Shown: positions 1 to 9,007, counted from the first letter of the stretch. The stretch: DNA of 64,000 nucleotides from Caldilinea sp. CFX5 (GCA_021405325.1 QWII01000044.1:58966-122965); one strand, 5' to 3'. The notes: a model not told the origin generated them from the letters alone. Translations and numbers: made by a program.

Positions 1-1151
1 TTGTAATCGCCAAAGAAGTAAGCGCCCTGGTATTCCGCCGGAAAGCTGGCGCCGGTGTAAAAGTCGCCGCCGATGATCGCGACCCGGCCTTCGGTGTGCG
101 GGAACGCATGGACGGGGAAGACCAATTGCTTGGGCGTGGCTTGCAGCTTGTCACAGGGGGGTGTATTCACTTTGGGGTCGCCGTTTTCAAAGCAGGGCCA
201 GCCAAAGTTTGCCCCGGCCCGCCCGCGGTTGACCTCTTCCCACGAACTCTGCCCCACATCACCAATCATTAGATCGTTGCCGGTTGGCAGAAAGGTAAAG
301 CGGAAGGGATTGCGCAGCCCGATCATAAAGACTTTGCTGCGGTTGCTCTGCGGGTCGCCATTATAGAAGGGGTTATTCGTGTAGCCAGCGCCAGACAAGG
401 GATTGATACGCAACAGTTTGCCTGATAAGCTATCCAGGTCTTGCGACCGTAACCCTGCCGTGTCAAACTCACCGCCGTCACCCACGCCGACATAGAGCGC
501 GCCATCGCGGCCAAAGCGCAACATGTTGGCCTGATGCGCCGTCCCTTCGACAGGGATGCAGTCGCGGATCGCTTTGCCGTTTTCATCCTGGCAGGAGAAG
601 GGGGGCCGATCCGACTTTTCCGGGTTGCCAATCTGCGCAAACTCGCCGCCGGCGCCCAACAAGATCATTTTACTTTCCGGCAACCCCTTGTTGGAGTTGG
701 CCGGATCGGCGGAGACACGCATAACACGCGAGAGGCGCGCCCCGGTTGCCTTGTAGCCATTCGCCTCTTTCGGTTGGTAGACATAGGCTAGGTAGACATA
801 CGGCGTCTGCGGAAAGCCAGGATGGACGGCAATGCCCACGAGTCCCCGATTAAACGCCTGGTTCACCTCCTGGCTGATGTCGATAAAGTTCTCCGGGAGC
901 AATTGATTGTTGGCGATGATCCGCACCGTCCCCGCCTTCTGGGTGACAAAGATGCGGCCATCGGGCGCAAAGGCGAAGGAAGTTGGCCCGTCGAGCTTGT
1001 TTGTCACCACTTCCAGCGTAAAGCCGGGCGGTAGGCCGATCTGACCCGGTTGCGATTGGGCATGGCTAATGCTGCTGCTGCCGACAAGACCGAAGAGCAA
1101 TATGACCGGCAAGACCAGCCGTAAAGATACCTGTTTAAGCATTGCGTTCAT
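1..1151 (-). CDS. Secreted glucose/sorbosone dehydrogenase-type protein, 3' end outside window
   Basis: The reading frame starts at 1151 and is still open at base 1, so about 383 residues are visible and the C-terminus is missing. Residues 1-31 form a signal peptide (short basic start, leucine-rich core, SISHA before the probable cut). The rest has the repeated beta-propeller pattern of the glucose/sorbosone dehydrogenase family (PF07995): DGRIFVTQKAG, GLVGIAVHPGF, a GRDGALYVGVGDG blade and GLRNPFRF. In this family PQQ-dependent enzymes oxidise sugars outside the cytoplasm; the actual substrate cannot be told from sequence. A second ATG at 1142 is possible. The gene stands alone: upstream lies an unusual repeat cluster at 1219-1508 that separates it from the GH3 gene, so it is probably transcribed on its own. 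The family call is secure; the sugar-dehydrogenase activity is inferred. Confidence 0.85.
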   Translation of the reverse strand, partial: MNAMLKQVSLRLVLPVILLFGLVGSSSISHAQSQPGQIGLPPGFTLEVVTNKLDGPTSFAFAPDGRIFVTQKAGTVRIIANNQLLPENFIDISQEVNQAFNRGLVGIAVHPGFPQTPYVYLAYVYQPKEANGYKATGARLSRVMRVSADPANSNKGLPESKMILLGAGGEFAQIGNPEKSDRPPFSCQDENGKAIRDCIPVEGTAHQANMLRFGRDGALYVGVGDGGEFDTAGLRSQDLDSLSGKLLRINPLSGAGYTNNPFYNGDPQSNRSKVFMIGLRNPFRFTFLPTGNDLMIGDVGQSSWEEVNRGRAGANFGWPCFENGDPKVNTPPCDKLQATPKQLVFPVHAFPHTEGRVAIIGGDFYTGASFPAEYQGAYFFGDY

Positions 1152-1218
1152 TGTTGGCTCCTGTGAAAACAGACATGGACTCAGGCAACGCGGAAGATGG
1201 CGCCCATGAAGAAAAGCA

Positions 1219-1508
1219 GCGTGCGTGGCACTGACCAAGGACAGTCCGTTGTTCCTACCGGTTGCTGGTCAGTGCCGCGCACGCGGATCTGCCGAGCGGA
1301 TCTACCCCGCGTGCGCGGCACTGACCAGTCGATTGGTCTGTAGACCGAGTTGTCTTGGTCAGTGCCACGCACGCTCGTTTTCTGCCGGTTGCTGGTCAGT
1401 GCCGCGCACGCGGATCTGCCGAGCGGATCTACTCCGCGTGCGCGGCACTGACCAGTTGATTGGTCTGTAGACCGAGTTGTCTTGGTCAGTGCCACGCACG
1501 CTCGTTTT
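1219..1508. repeat. Alternating-orientation repeat cluster with two 127-bp tandem units
   Basis: The gap between the sugar dehydrogenase and the GH3 gene is filled by one 16-base motif, GTGCGYGGCACTGACC, which I count seven times in both orientations. Part of the cluster is a tandem duplication with period 127 (units start at 1258 and 1385). Each unit contains a perfect 19-base inverted repeat around a short spacer carrying GGATCTGCCGAGCGGATCT, and so could fold into a strong hairpin. No open frame in the cluster looks like a protein. It lies 3' of GH3 and 5' of the dehydrogenase, so it could act as a transcript end, a protein-binding array or a repetitive element. Confidence 0.85.
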
Positions 1509-1512
1509 GCCC

Positions 1513-3789
1513 TTACTGACCATGCACCTGGTACAACAATCCATCGACCAATTCATCCGCCCCCATCGGCAACGCGCTTTCCTGGAAGTGCAGTAGACTG
1601 AGCAAGGGTGTTTCCAGCAGAAAGCCCATCATGTCCATGCCAATGGCGGCGCTGTCGGGACTGTCTGTGCCCATCGCTGTCCCCAGTTGGGCGATCATTT
1701 GTTGGAACATCGGCTCAAAGACGGCGCGCCCACGCGGATCGGTCAGCCAGTCACGCACCGTCGATTCGCGATTTAAGAGACTGGGTAGCGTCAAGGTAGA
1801 GTGGAGCGTAACCGTCGCCTTACACCGAATATCAGTGGCCGACGCGCCGATCAGAATGTCAAAGTCGCCATCCTCGGTAATCCACTGGTGATGACCGGGG
1901 TGATAGTAGGCAAAGGCGCGGAAATCGAGCGGAATCGTGACCGTCTGGGTCTCGCCCGGTTGAAGGGCGACCTTGGCGAAACCCTTTAACTCCTTGGGCG
2001 GGCGCACCAAACCGGCCGCCTGGTCATGGACATAGATCTGCACAATCTCCTTGCCGGCCACCGCACCCGTATTGGTGACATCGACGCTAACGCTGACCCC
2101 ATCAATATCTTTGACCGTTGTGGCCGAGAGGCGCAGGTTACTATAAGCAAAAGTCGTATAGCTCAGCCCATACCCAAAGGGGAAGAGCACCGGCAGCGCC
2201 TTGGCGTCATAGTAACGATAGCCGATAAAGATCCCTTCACCATAACGCACGGTGGTCGTATCGCCGGGGAAGTTGAGATAAGCCGGCGTATCGACCAGCC
2301 GGTGCGGGAAGGTTTCGGCCACTTTGCCGGAGGGGTTGACCACGCCAAAGAGGACATCAGCAATCGCGCCGCCGCCGGCCTGCCCCATCATCCACGCTTG
2401 CAGAACGGCCGCCGGGCCGTCGATCCAGTCGCCCATCGTCACGGCGGAACCGCTGTTGAGGACGACCACCGTCTTGGGCTGGACAGCGCAAACCGCCTTG
2501 ATCAGCGCCACCTGTTGTGGCAGCAGATCCAGATCAGGACGATCATAGCCTTCCGACTCCTTGGAACTGGGCAGGGCGATGTAGAGCAGCGCTACATCCG
2601 CTTTCTGCGCCACGACCACTGCTTCATCGATCAAGCCTTGGTCAAATTCGGTAGTGGCGGTGTAGCCGGCGCTGTAGCTGATCGCTTCGGTATCGGCCAG
2701 CTTGTCCAGTTCGACAATGGGGCTGTCCACCTGCGTCGGGTTGATGTGCGAACTGCCGCCGCCCTGGAAATGGGGTTCCTGCGCTGTGCGCCCGATGACT
2801 GCGATCTGTCGCGGCTGTTGGAGCGGAAGGATGCCATCGTTCTTGAGCAGGACGATACTTTCCCCAGCAATGCGGCGGGCCAGGGCATGGTGAGCGGTCG
2901 CGTCGAAGCTGCCGCCTTTGGGTGTCGCTGCGGCTTTGAAAGCGATGGTCAAAATCCGGCGCACCGCTTCATCCAATACACTTTCTGCAACTTCGCCATT
3001 GCGCACAGCCGCGATCACAGCTTCTGTCCGGCGCGGTTTTGCACCGGGCATCTCCAAATCGAGACCGCCTTGCAACGCCTTGACCCGATCCCGCACGGCT
3101 CCCCAATCGGAGACGACAAAGCCCTCGAAGCCCCATTCTTCCTTGAGAATTTCCACCAGTAGTTCATGGTGTTCGGAACAGAAGGTGCCGTTGAGTTTGT
3201 TATAAGCGCACATGACGCTCCACGGTTGCGCCCGTTTTACTGCCGCCTCAAAGGCGGGTAGATAAATTTCGTGTAGTGTTCGTTCATCAACTTCAGCGCT
3301 GATGGTAAAGCGGCGGGTTTCCTGGTTGTTGGCGGCAAAGTGCTTGAGCGAGGTGCCGACCCCTTTGCTCTGGATGCCGTTAATCAACGCCACCGCCAGT
3401 TCGCCGGCCAGGTAGGGATCTTCGGCAAAATACTCAAAGTTGCGTCCACAGAGCGGCGACCGTTTCATGTTGACGCCCGGCCCCAGCAGCAGATCAACCT
3501 CCAGCGCAATCGCCTCGGTCGCCAGCGCTTCGCCCATTTCATAGAGCAAATCGACATCCCAACTGGCTGCCAACGCCGAGGCGGCCGGGAAACAGGTCGC
3601 CGGTAGACTGGGCGCGCCCAGCAAGTTGACATCCGGCACACGCCGCACACCATGCGGCCCGTCGGTGATCAAAAGTGCCGGGATGCCCAGCCGTTCCACT
3701 GGGGTTGTCGTCCATGCGCTCGCACCGGTGCAGAGTGCAGCTTTTTCTTCCAAGGTCATCTGGGCAATCAAGTCAGCAATCGCTGCCAT
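1513..3789 (-). CDS. Glycoside hydrolase family 3 beta-glucosidase
   Basis: A 758-residue protein of the usual length for three-domain GH3 beta-glucosidases. The N-terminal TIM-barrel domain carries LITDGPHG (residues 41-48), the substrate-binding KHFAANNQE (149-157) and the nucleophile motif GFVVSDWGA with Asp228. The second alpha/beta domain has SIVLLKNDGILPL and the C-terminal fibronectin III-like domain covers about residues 560-660. No signal peptide is visible, so it probably cleaves beta-glucosides in the cytoplasm. A clear AGGAG lies 7 bases before the ATG at 3789. The gene begins 9 bases after the YdjC-like deacetylase, so both are probably one transcript that trims imported oligosaccharides. 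The last roughly 90 residues after the FnIII domain have no obvious match that I recognise. Exact sugar specificity is unknown. Confidence 0.93.
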   Translation of the reverse strand: MAAIADLIAQMTLEEKAALCTGASAWTTTPVERLGIPALLITDGPHGVRRVPDVNLLGAPSLPATCFPAASALAASWDVDLLYEMGEALATEAIALEVDLLLGPGVNMKRSPLCGRNFEYFAEDPYLAGELAVALINGIQSKGVGTSLKHFAANNQETRRFTISAEVDERTLHEIYLPAFEAAVKRAQPWSVMCAYNKLNGTFCSEHHELLVEILKEEWGFEGFVVSDWGAVRDRVKALQGGLDLEMPGAKPRRTEAVIAAVRNGEVAESVLDEAVRRILTIAFKAAATPKGGSFDATAHHALARRIAGESIVLLKNDGILPLQQPRQIAVIGRTAQEPHFQGGGSSHINPTQVDSPIVELDKLADTEAISYSAGYTATTEFDQGLIDEAVVVAQKADVALLYIALPSSKESEGYDRPDLDLLPQQVALIKAVCAVQPKTVVVLNSGSAVTMGDWIDGPAAVLQAWMMGQAGGGAIADVLFGVVNPSGKVAETFPHRLVDTPAYLNFPGDTTTVRYGEGIFIGYRYYDAKALPVLFPFGYGLSYTTFAYSNLRLSATTVKDIDGVSVSVDVTNTGAVAGKEIVQIYVHDQAAGLVRPPKELKGFAKVALQPGETQTVTIPLDFRAFAYYHPGHHQWITEDGDFDILIGASATDIRCKATVTLHSTLTLPSLLNRESTVRDWLTDPRGRAVFEPMFQQMIAQLGTAMGTDSPDSAAIGMDMMGFLLETPLLSLLHFQESALPMGADELVDGLLYQVHGQ

Positions 3790-3798
3790 AATTTTCTC

Positions 3799-4608
3799 CT
3801 ACTTCACCAAACCCCGTTTCACATCCGCATAACTGACCAGGCAGATGTTGCGGCGTGTAACAATTTCTACCACCTGCGGATCAGTCCATGCCTCCGTCAC
3901 CCCCTGGCGATCTTGGGCGACTTGCTCATAGCCAACGTGGTGGATGGCGCGCATTTCGGGGGTGTCATAGGCCGGGTGATCGACAAAGATCCATTTGCCG
4001 GGGGTCAGGGTTTCTAAGTTCTGGCGCAAAGCTGTCACCTTTTCCGCCGGTGTCAACACGGTGCTGTTTTCGCCAAATCCGCGGAAGCGTTCAAAACCCG
4101 TCAAATCGACCGCCAAATCATACTCCGCCACCAGCCTGGCAATGACGCCCTGAAAGGTGACATCGTCCCGCAAGCCCATCATGTGGACGGTGAGGTGACT
4201 GACCCAGGGGATATGCTTGCGCACCAGTTGGATTTGCGCCCGTACTTCGCTTTCCAGATCCGCTGGTGTCCAGGGCAGATCGCAGAAAGGCACCAAATCC
4301 GGGTAGCGACTGCCTTGCCAAAAGGTGTGGCAGAAATAGCCGTTGTGATCGACAATGCTTTGGGCGTTCGAGAGCGGTCGCCACTTGACATTCTCCCACT
4401 CGCTGGTGAGCGTCAAGTGGACGCCGACATCATAGGTGGGGTGCGCTTGCAACAACTTCACCGCTGCGGGAAACCAGGCACAAGGGGCCATGATCTCAAC
4501 TGAGCGGGCAATGCCTTTGGTAAAGACGTCTATACAGGCGGTGTTGGCGGCTTGGGCGCAGCCAATGTCATCGGCGCGGACAAGGAGGTAGATGGGTTCG
4601 TTTAACAT
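3799..4608 (-). CDS. YdjC/ChbG-family carbohydrate deacetylase
   Basis: This 269-residue protein begins with LLVRADDIG, the paired aspartates (13-14) typical of YdjC/ChbG deacetylases, followed by YDVGVHLTLTSEW (His64) and SHLTVHMMGL (His138, His142), which together match the metal ligands of the family. Family members remove N-acetyl groups from chito- or other amino-sugar oligosaccharides in the cytoplasm. Here the usual aspartate between the last two histidines is replaced, so substrate or metal handling may differ. It is the first gene of a two-gene unit with the GH3 glucosidase, which fits a role in breaking down a modified oligosaccharide. The start at 4608 has only a weak ribosome site. 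A 65-base imperfect palindrome lies just upstream. Confidence 0.8.
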   Translation of the reverse strand: MLNEPIYLLVRADDIGCAQAANTACIDVFTKGIARSVEIMAPCAWFPAAVKLLQAHPTYDVGVHLTLTSEWENVKWRPLSNAQSIVDHNGYFCHTFWQGSRYPDLVPFCDLPWTPADLESEVRAQIQLVRKHIPWVSHLTVHMMGLRDDVTFQGVIARLVAEYDLAVDLTGFERFRGFGENSTVLTPAEKVTALRQNLETLTPGKWIFVDHPAYDTPEMRAIHHVGYEQVAQDRQGVTEAWTDPQVVEIVTRRNICLVSYADVKRGLVK

Positions 4609-4635
4609 ATGCGCTACTTTCGGTACGTGGGACCC

Positions 4636-4700
4636 GCCTTCCTGGAAGCGGTGACAGATGTTCCAGTGTGCGAAACGTTCCGCACCGCTTTCAGGAAGGC
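4636..4700. repeat. Inverted repeat upstream of the deacetylase-glucosidase operon
   Basis: Arms 4636-4653 and 4683-4700 are complementary at 17 of 18 positions, with a 29-base loop. It sits in the 5' region of the YdjC-like gene, between that gene and the end of the upstream oxidoreductase. It could be a transcript-end hairpin for the oxidoreductase or an operator, but there is no T-run after either arm. Confidence 0.6.
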
Positions 4701-4781
4701 AGGCCGGCTGGGTTGGCGACTGCTTGCTTTGCGCCTATCTTACCGCAGTTGTTGCGGAGATTCCAAACAGCGGCTGGAACT

Positions 4782-6524
4782 TTACGCATGCGCCAACGCC
4801 CCCGGTTGCGCCGCCATCTTTTCCTCTTCATGAGCAATAAAAGGCACGCCGGGGCGACCGGTTGCCAGTGGTGTGCGGTGAAAACTGGTGAACGTTTTGG
4901 ACCCACCAGCCAGCGTTGCCAGATTCGTGTAGCCAGCCTGCTGCAAGATACGGTAGGCCAGATAGCTGCGGAAACCCACCCGGCAGTAGAGAAAGATCGG
5001 TTGGTTGTGGTCGCCGTTGCCCAACAGATTGTCCGCCCGGCTGCGCAGGACGCCAACCGGAATGTTGATCGCTTCCGGCATGTGCCAGGCGGCGTACTCT
5101 TCCTCGCTGCGCACATCGATGAGCGTGCCGTTGGCTGTCTTTTCGGGGTACTCTTCGGCATACCAGAAGGCGACATCGCCACGCAGGAGGTTAGAAGCCA
5201 CAAAACCGGCCATGTTGATCGGATCTTTGGCCGAGCCATAGGGCGGGGCGTAGGCCAGTTCGAGATGTTCCAGGTCATAGACCGTCATGCCGGCGCGGAT
5301 GGCGGTTGCAAAGACATCGAGCCGCTTATCGACGCCATCATAGCCCACCACCTGCGCACCGAGAATACGACCACTGTCCGGCGCAAAGAGCAGCTTGAGA
5401 TGCATAGGCGCGGTGCCGGGGTAATAACCAGCATGGCCGGAGGGATGGATGTAGATTTTGCGGAAGGGAATATTGGCGCGACGCAAGGTCTTTTCGGAAG
5501 CACCGGTGCAGCCGCCGGTCATCTCAAAGACTTTAAGGATGGCTGTGCCTTGGGTCGATTGATAGGCGCTGGCGCGGCCAAAGATATGATCAGCCACAAT
5601 ACGCCCTTGTCGATTGGCCGGCCCGGCCAGCGGAATCACGGTTGGTTCGCCGGTCACGGTGTCGGTCACTTCGACCATATCGCCGGCGGCGTAGATGGCG
5701 GGGTCGGACGTGCGCTGGTGCGGGTCAACCTTGATGCCGCCGCGCGGGCCGAGTTCCAACCCAGCTTCCCGCGCCAGATTCGACGCCGGTCGCACACCCA
5801 CGGCCATGATTGCCAGGTCGCTGACCAGGGTCACGCCGTCGCTCAACTTGACTTGAATACGACCGTCTACATCCGTAAAGGACTGTGCCGTGACGCCCAA
5901 GTGCAAGGTAACGCCGTGGCTCTCCATGTGATAGGCCAGGTCGCGCGCCATTTCCGCATCAAGCGGTGGCACGACCTGGGTTAACATCTCGACCAGATCG
6001 ACCTGTAGCCCGCGTTGGCGCAACGCTTCGGCAATTTCCACGCCAATGTAGCCGCCGCCGATGACCACTGCACTTTGCGCCCCCTGGTCAACCACCGCTT
6101 TGATCGCATCCATGTCGGGAATGTTGCGCAGGGTGAAGAGACGGGGATGATCAATGCCGGGCAAGGGTGGCCGCACCGGGTTAGCACCCTGACAGAGGAC
6201 AAGTTTGTCGTAGCTTTCCTGGTATTCTGCGCCGCTGTTGCGGTTGCGTACTGTCACCCATTTGTTGGCCCGATCAATGGTCAAGACCTCATGGCCGGTG
6301 CGCACATCCAGGTTCAGCGACGTTTTCAGACTCTCCGGCGTCTGGAGCAGCAGCGCCGACCGCTCCTTGATGTCGCCGCCAATGTGATAGGGCAAGCCAC
6401 AGTTGGCAAAGGAGACATATTCGTCCCGCTCCAAAATGAGTATTTCAGCGTCTTCACTTAACCGTCGCGCCCGCGCCGCTGCCGATGCGCCCCCAGCCAC
6501 GCCGCCGATAATCACAAGTTTCAT
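4782..6524 (-). CDS. CoA-disulfide reductase-like FAD oxidoreductase fused to rhodanese
   Basis: The chosen start at 6524 gives 580 residues opening directly with the FAD-binding motif VIIGGVAGGASAAARARR. The redox cysteine sits in VSFANCGLPYHIGG (Cys42), the single-cysteine pattern of CoA-disulfide reductases rather than the CxxxxC of glutathione reductases. An NAD-binding GGGYIGVEIAEAL follows, then the C-terminal dimer domain, and from about residue 465 a rhodanese domain with LYCRVGFRS (Cys514). Such fusions reduce CoA disulfide, persulfides or polysulfide with NAD(P)H in the cytoplasm, the rhodanese passing sulfane sulfur to the FAD domain. An upstream in-frame ATG at 6596 would add 24 residues without family similarity and is rejected. 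The gene appears monocistronic; no sulfur genes are adjacent. Confidence 0.9.
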   Translation of the reverse strand: MKLVIIGGVAGGASAAARARRLSEDAEILILERDEYVSFANCGLPYHIGGDIKERSALLLQTPESLKTSLNLDVRTGHEVLTIDRANKWVTVRNRNSGAEYQESYDKLVLCQGANPVRPPLPGIDHPRLFTLRNIPDMDAIKAVVDQGAQSAVVIGGGYIGVEIAEALRQRGLQVDLVEMLTQVVPPLDAEMARDLAYHMESHGVTLHLGVTAQSFTDVDGRIQVKLSDGVTLVSDLAIMAVGVRPASNLAREAGLELGPRGGIKVDPHQRTSDPAIYAAGDMVEVTDTVTGEPTVIPLAGPANRQGRIVADHIFGRASAYQSTQGTAILKVFEMTGGCTGASEKTLRRANIPFRKIYIHPSGHAGYYPGTAPMHLKLLFAPDSGRILGAQVVGYDGVDKRLDVFATAIRAGMTVYDLEHLELAYAPPYGSAKDPINMAGFVASNLLRGDVAFWYAEEYPEKTANGTLIDVRSEEEYAAWHMPEAINIPVGVLRSRADNLLGNGDHNQPIFLYCRVGFRSYLAYRILQQAGYTNLATLAGGSKTFTSFHRTPLATGRPGVPFIAHEEEKMAAQPGALAHA

Positions 6525-6662
6525 AAGCCTACTACTTCCTTCGTTGGGTTCATGCAGATGGGTGGAGTCGGCAGCGCCAGTGCTATCCGGCTTCACCTTG
6601 TCTCTGCTATTATACCAGCAATGGCGGAAAAAAGCTCAATTTGTGATTTAATTCACATGTTA

Positions 6663-6749
6663 ATAGAATGCGGATCGGGCGGATTAAGCGGGTCTTTGCA
6701 GATTCTTACTGAATTTATCCGCTGTAATCCGCCCGATCCGCATTCTATT
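6663..6749. repeat. Perfect 25-base inverted repeat between MlrC and oxidoreductase genes
   Basis: Arms 6663-6687 and 6725-6749 are perfect complements around a 37-base spacer that can itself pair AGCGG with CCGCT. The second arm ends 7 bases from the stop codon of the M81 gene (6757). The position suggests a transcript-end structure, but no T-run follows. It is one of many long palindromes in the window, with its own sequence. Confidence 0.85.
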
Positions 6750-6756
6750 TCTGCAA

Positions 6757-8232
6757 TCAGGGAAACTTCACATCGGGGTCAAGCGGGTAGATCGGCCGCG
6801 GCACGGCTTGCCAGGGGAACTGTTCCAGGTGGGACATGGTCGGCCCCAGCGTATCGACCCGGATGATGGCGGCGGTCATATCGGCGTAGTATTGGAAATT
6901 GCTGGCCGTCTTCATCACCACCATCTTGGCCGTCGCCGGTTCGATGCCAAAGTGGCGATAGACCACCGGGTGGTTGCCGCCGATGCCCTCATGTTCGCTG
7001 ACGACAATCTTGATTGCGCCCGCTTCCAGCAGCACGGCCCGCCCCATGTTAAAGGACTCCATGCCCACCACTTCGGCCTCAATGCGCCCGCCGCCAATGG
7101 CTGCCACCTTGGCTGTGACCGGCACCGGTTGATGGAACGCTGTTGCCAGCTTGCCTCCCAACTGAGCCGTGATCGTGCTGCCAATGCCGGCGCTGATCGC
7201 CTGCGCCACCACCTCGGCATCGACAATCGGCACCAGCGCAGTCTGGTTGACCTGCTGGCGCAGCAATTCGCGCAGAATGTGGGTGCTATCTCCCGGCGCG
7301 CCGCCAAAGACGCTATCGCCGGTGTCGGAGAGAAGAATCACGCCCCGTTCTGCGGCGACGGCTTGTGCCACCGCCTGGGCCACCGGAATGCTCTCATAGA
7401 CCCAGAACTGGTCGCGCATCTCCCAGACCATGCGGGCATGTTCATCGGCCAGCCGTTCGGCCAGCGCTTGATCGTTGTTGGTGATGACCACTGTCGCCCA
7501 GCCGCCCTCCGGCACGTCAAGCCACGGCTGCATGGGGAAGGGCGAAACGCTGACAACGCCGGGCATGGTCTCATATTCACGGGCGCGGTCAAACCACACC
7601 TTCATCGGCCCGTGACTGGTGAGAAATTGCTCCTGGTGCGCTAGCATGGGAATTTTGCGCCACGCCATCGTCGGCTTGATCGCCCCGCGCAGGATGGCAA
7701 AGAGTTGATGGGCGGCCAACTTGCCGGTTTCAAAGGGTAGATGAGGCTGGGTGCGGTGGGCGACCATGCCGGTCATCAGCGCCATCATCCGCTGGGTCAC
7801 ATTGCCGTGATGGTCGAGCGGACAGACAATCGGCACGTCGGGGCCAAGCACCCGCCGCGCCGCCGCCAACAGATAGCCTTCGACATCGGGGTCATTGTCC
7901 GCCGCCGCCGCGCCATGTTGGCTGAAGAAAAAGCCATCGACCGGCAGCACCCGCTGGAGGCCGGTGACGAGTTTTTCCTCTAGAAAGAGCAAGGTGTCGG
8001 CGGTCAACGCACCATGCGCTCCGCCCCACGCTTGCACCACCGGCAGCGGCGTATAGTCGAGTTTTTCTTCGGCTGCCGCCGCCAGAAAGCCACCAACCGG
8101 CCCGACATTGTGCATCTTGTCAAGAATTGCCTGACCTTCATAAAGGCCGAACGAACGAAAGGTGTCGATGGTGGTTGGGCTGGGGGTGAAGCTACCAGTC
8201 TCTTGCCCGATGTGGGCGATGGCAATACGCAT
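6757..8232 (-). CDS. M81-family metallopeptidase (MlrC-like)
   Basis: The start at 8232 is fixed by a strong AGGAG four bases upstream and by the protein opening MRIAIAHIGQETGSFTP, the conserved beginning of the M81/microcystinase C family; a longer frame to 8400 runs through a palindrome and is rejected. The 491 residues cover the N-terminal metallohydrolase domain (HIGQETGSF, PIVCPLDHHGN, metal-binding Asp and His residues) and the C-terminal MlrC domain (DTGDSVFGGAPGDST, EHEGIGGNHP). MlrC itself cleaves linearised microcystin, but most relatives have unknown substrates and many sit in catabolic clusters. No transporter is adjacent here. Zn-dependent amide hydrolysis in the cytoplasm is likely, with the substrate unknown. 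Confidence 0.88.
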   Translation of the reverse strand: MRIAIAHIGQETGSFTPSPTTIDTFRSFGLYEGQAILDKMHNVGPVGGFLAAAAEEKLDYTPLPVVQAWGGAHGALTADTLLFLEEKLVTGLQRVLPVDGFFFSQHGAAAADNDPDVEGYLLAAARRVLGPDVPIVCPLDHHGNVTQRMMALMTGMVAHRTQPHLPFETGKLAAHQLFAILRGAIKPTMAWRKIPMLAHQEQFLTSHGPMKVWFDRAREYETMPGVVSVSPFPMQPWLDVPEGGWATVVITNNDQALAERLADEHARMVWEMRDQFWVYESIPVAQAVAQAVAAERGVILLSDTGDSVFGGAPGDSTHILRELLRQQVNQTALVPIVDAEVVAQAISAGIGSTITAQLGGKLATAFHQPVPVTAKVAAIGGGRIEAEVVGMESFNMGRAVLLEAGAIKIVVSEHEGIGGNHPVVYRHFGIEPATAKMVVMKTASNFQYYADMTAAIIRVDTLGPTMSHLEQFPWQAVPRPIYPLDPDVKFP

Positions 8233-8304
8233 GGCTCTCCTTTGTTGGTTGAATTGAAATGATTGCTGTTGTGTTGTAAAGCTTGGTAGGTTGGGTTGGC
8301 TGTC

Positions 8305-8380
8305 CATATCACCGCGAATCAGAGGATTAGCGAATTTTTCCCTGGCGTGATTCGCTAATCCTCTGATTCGCGGTGATATG
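8305..8380. repeat. Palindrome, ATCACCGCGAAT family, copy 1
   Basis: Arms 8305-8335 and 8350-8380 are perfect 31-base complements with a 14-base loop. The same family recurs at 33943-34010 and 49269-49344. All share ATCACCGCGAATCA at the outer end and ATTAGCGAAT near the loop, with a variable middle. This copy lies between the 5' end of the M81 gene and the 3' end of the 2H-domain gene. Confidence 0.9.
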
Positions 8381-8425
8381 ACCGAGTTACACCTACTCAC
8401 CAGAATTTATTGGTTATGCTACTTT

Positions 8426-9007
8426 TCATGAAGGCAAAACCAGTCGCTGTCCCGACTCCTTATTGTCCAGCGAAACTGCGGCAATCTCCCGCCACGCCGG
8501 ATCATTCGGTCCTCGCTGCATCAATGCCAGTCGTTCAATTGGCGCAGACCAACGCCCCGTTTGCCATTCACTCTGTTGCAACTGTTCTACCATTTGGCGC
8601 GCTGCTGGCCCTTTCAAACGCATTGCCAGCGTCAGATGAGGTGTGAAGTGGCGATGCTTGTCGCGTCCCAGTACAGTGAGCAAAGCAGAGCGCACCGCCA
8701 GTAGCGCCGGCGTCACTTCGACTTGCAGATAGATCACCGGGCGATCCGCTGGCGGAAAGGTGGCGATGCCACCCAAGGACAAGGTAAAGGGCTGGAATTC
8801 GCTTTGCCTTGCTTGTAATTGTGCAATCGTCGCCGCCTCATTCGCTGGCGTTGCCGGGCCGCTCCGCCAGTAGGTTCCCGCCAGGGTGACATGGGGCGCA
8901 GTAATGCGCGCCGTCACCGGATCGTACTGTTCTCGCAGCGCCTGAATGCGATTGGCAACGTCGCCCTGGGGAAAAGCGCCGACGAAGATGCGATAGTCTT
9001 GTGGCAT
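8426..9007 (-). CDS. 2H phosphoesterase, 2'-5' RNA ligase-like protein
   Basis: Starting at 9007 the protein is 193 residues, the usual size for single-domain 2H phosphoesterases. Two HxT motifs define the family: APHVTLAG (His39, Thr41) and TPHLTLAMR (His124, Thr126). Relatives ligate or cyclise RNA ends in vitro or act on 2',3'-cyclic phosphates and similar nucleotides; the biological substrate here is unknown. A longer frame to 9097 would add 30 residues without similarity. It is transcribed divergently from the DUF5678-like gene at 9103, with about 95 bases between their starts. No RNA repair partner such as RtcB is nearby. Confidence 0.82.
   Translation of the reverse strand: MPQDYRIFVGAFPQGDVANRIQALREQYDPVTARITAPHVTLAGTYWRSGPATPANEAATIAQLQARQSEFQPFTLSLGGIATFPPADRPVIYLQVEVTPALLAVRSALLTVLGRDKHRHFTPHLTLAMRLKGPAARQMVEQLQQSEWQTGRWSAPIERLALMQRGPNDPAWREIAAVSLDNKESGQRLVLPS

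Noticed and set aside
1219..1508. Possible CRISPR array
   Set aside because: Copies alternate in orientation, spacers are unequal and repeated too, and no cas gene is near.
2026..3162. Long open frame opposite the GH3 gene
   Set aside because: It is the GC-rich shadow of the GH3 coding frame; its protein is of biased composition and shows no domain.
4668..5984. Long open frame opposite the CoA-disulfide reductase gene
   Set aside because: Shadow of a clearly coding frame with conserved motifs; no ribosome site.
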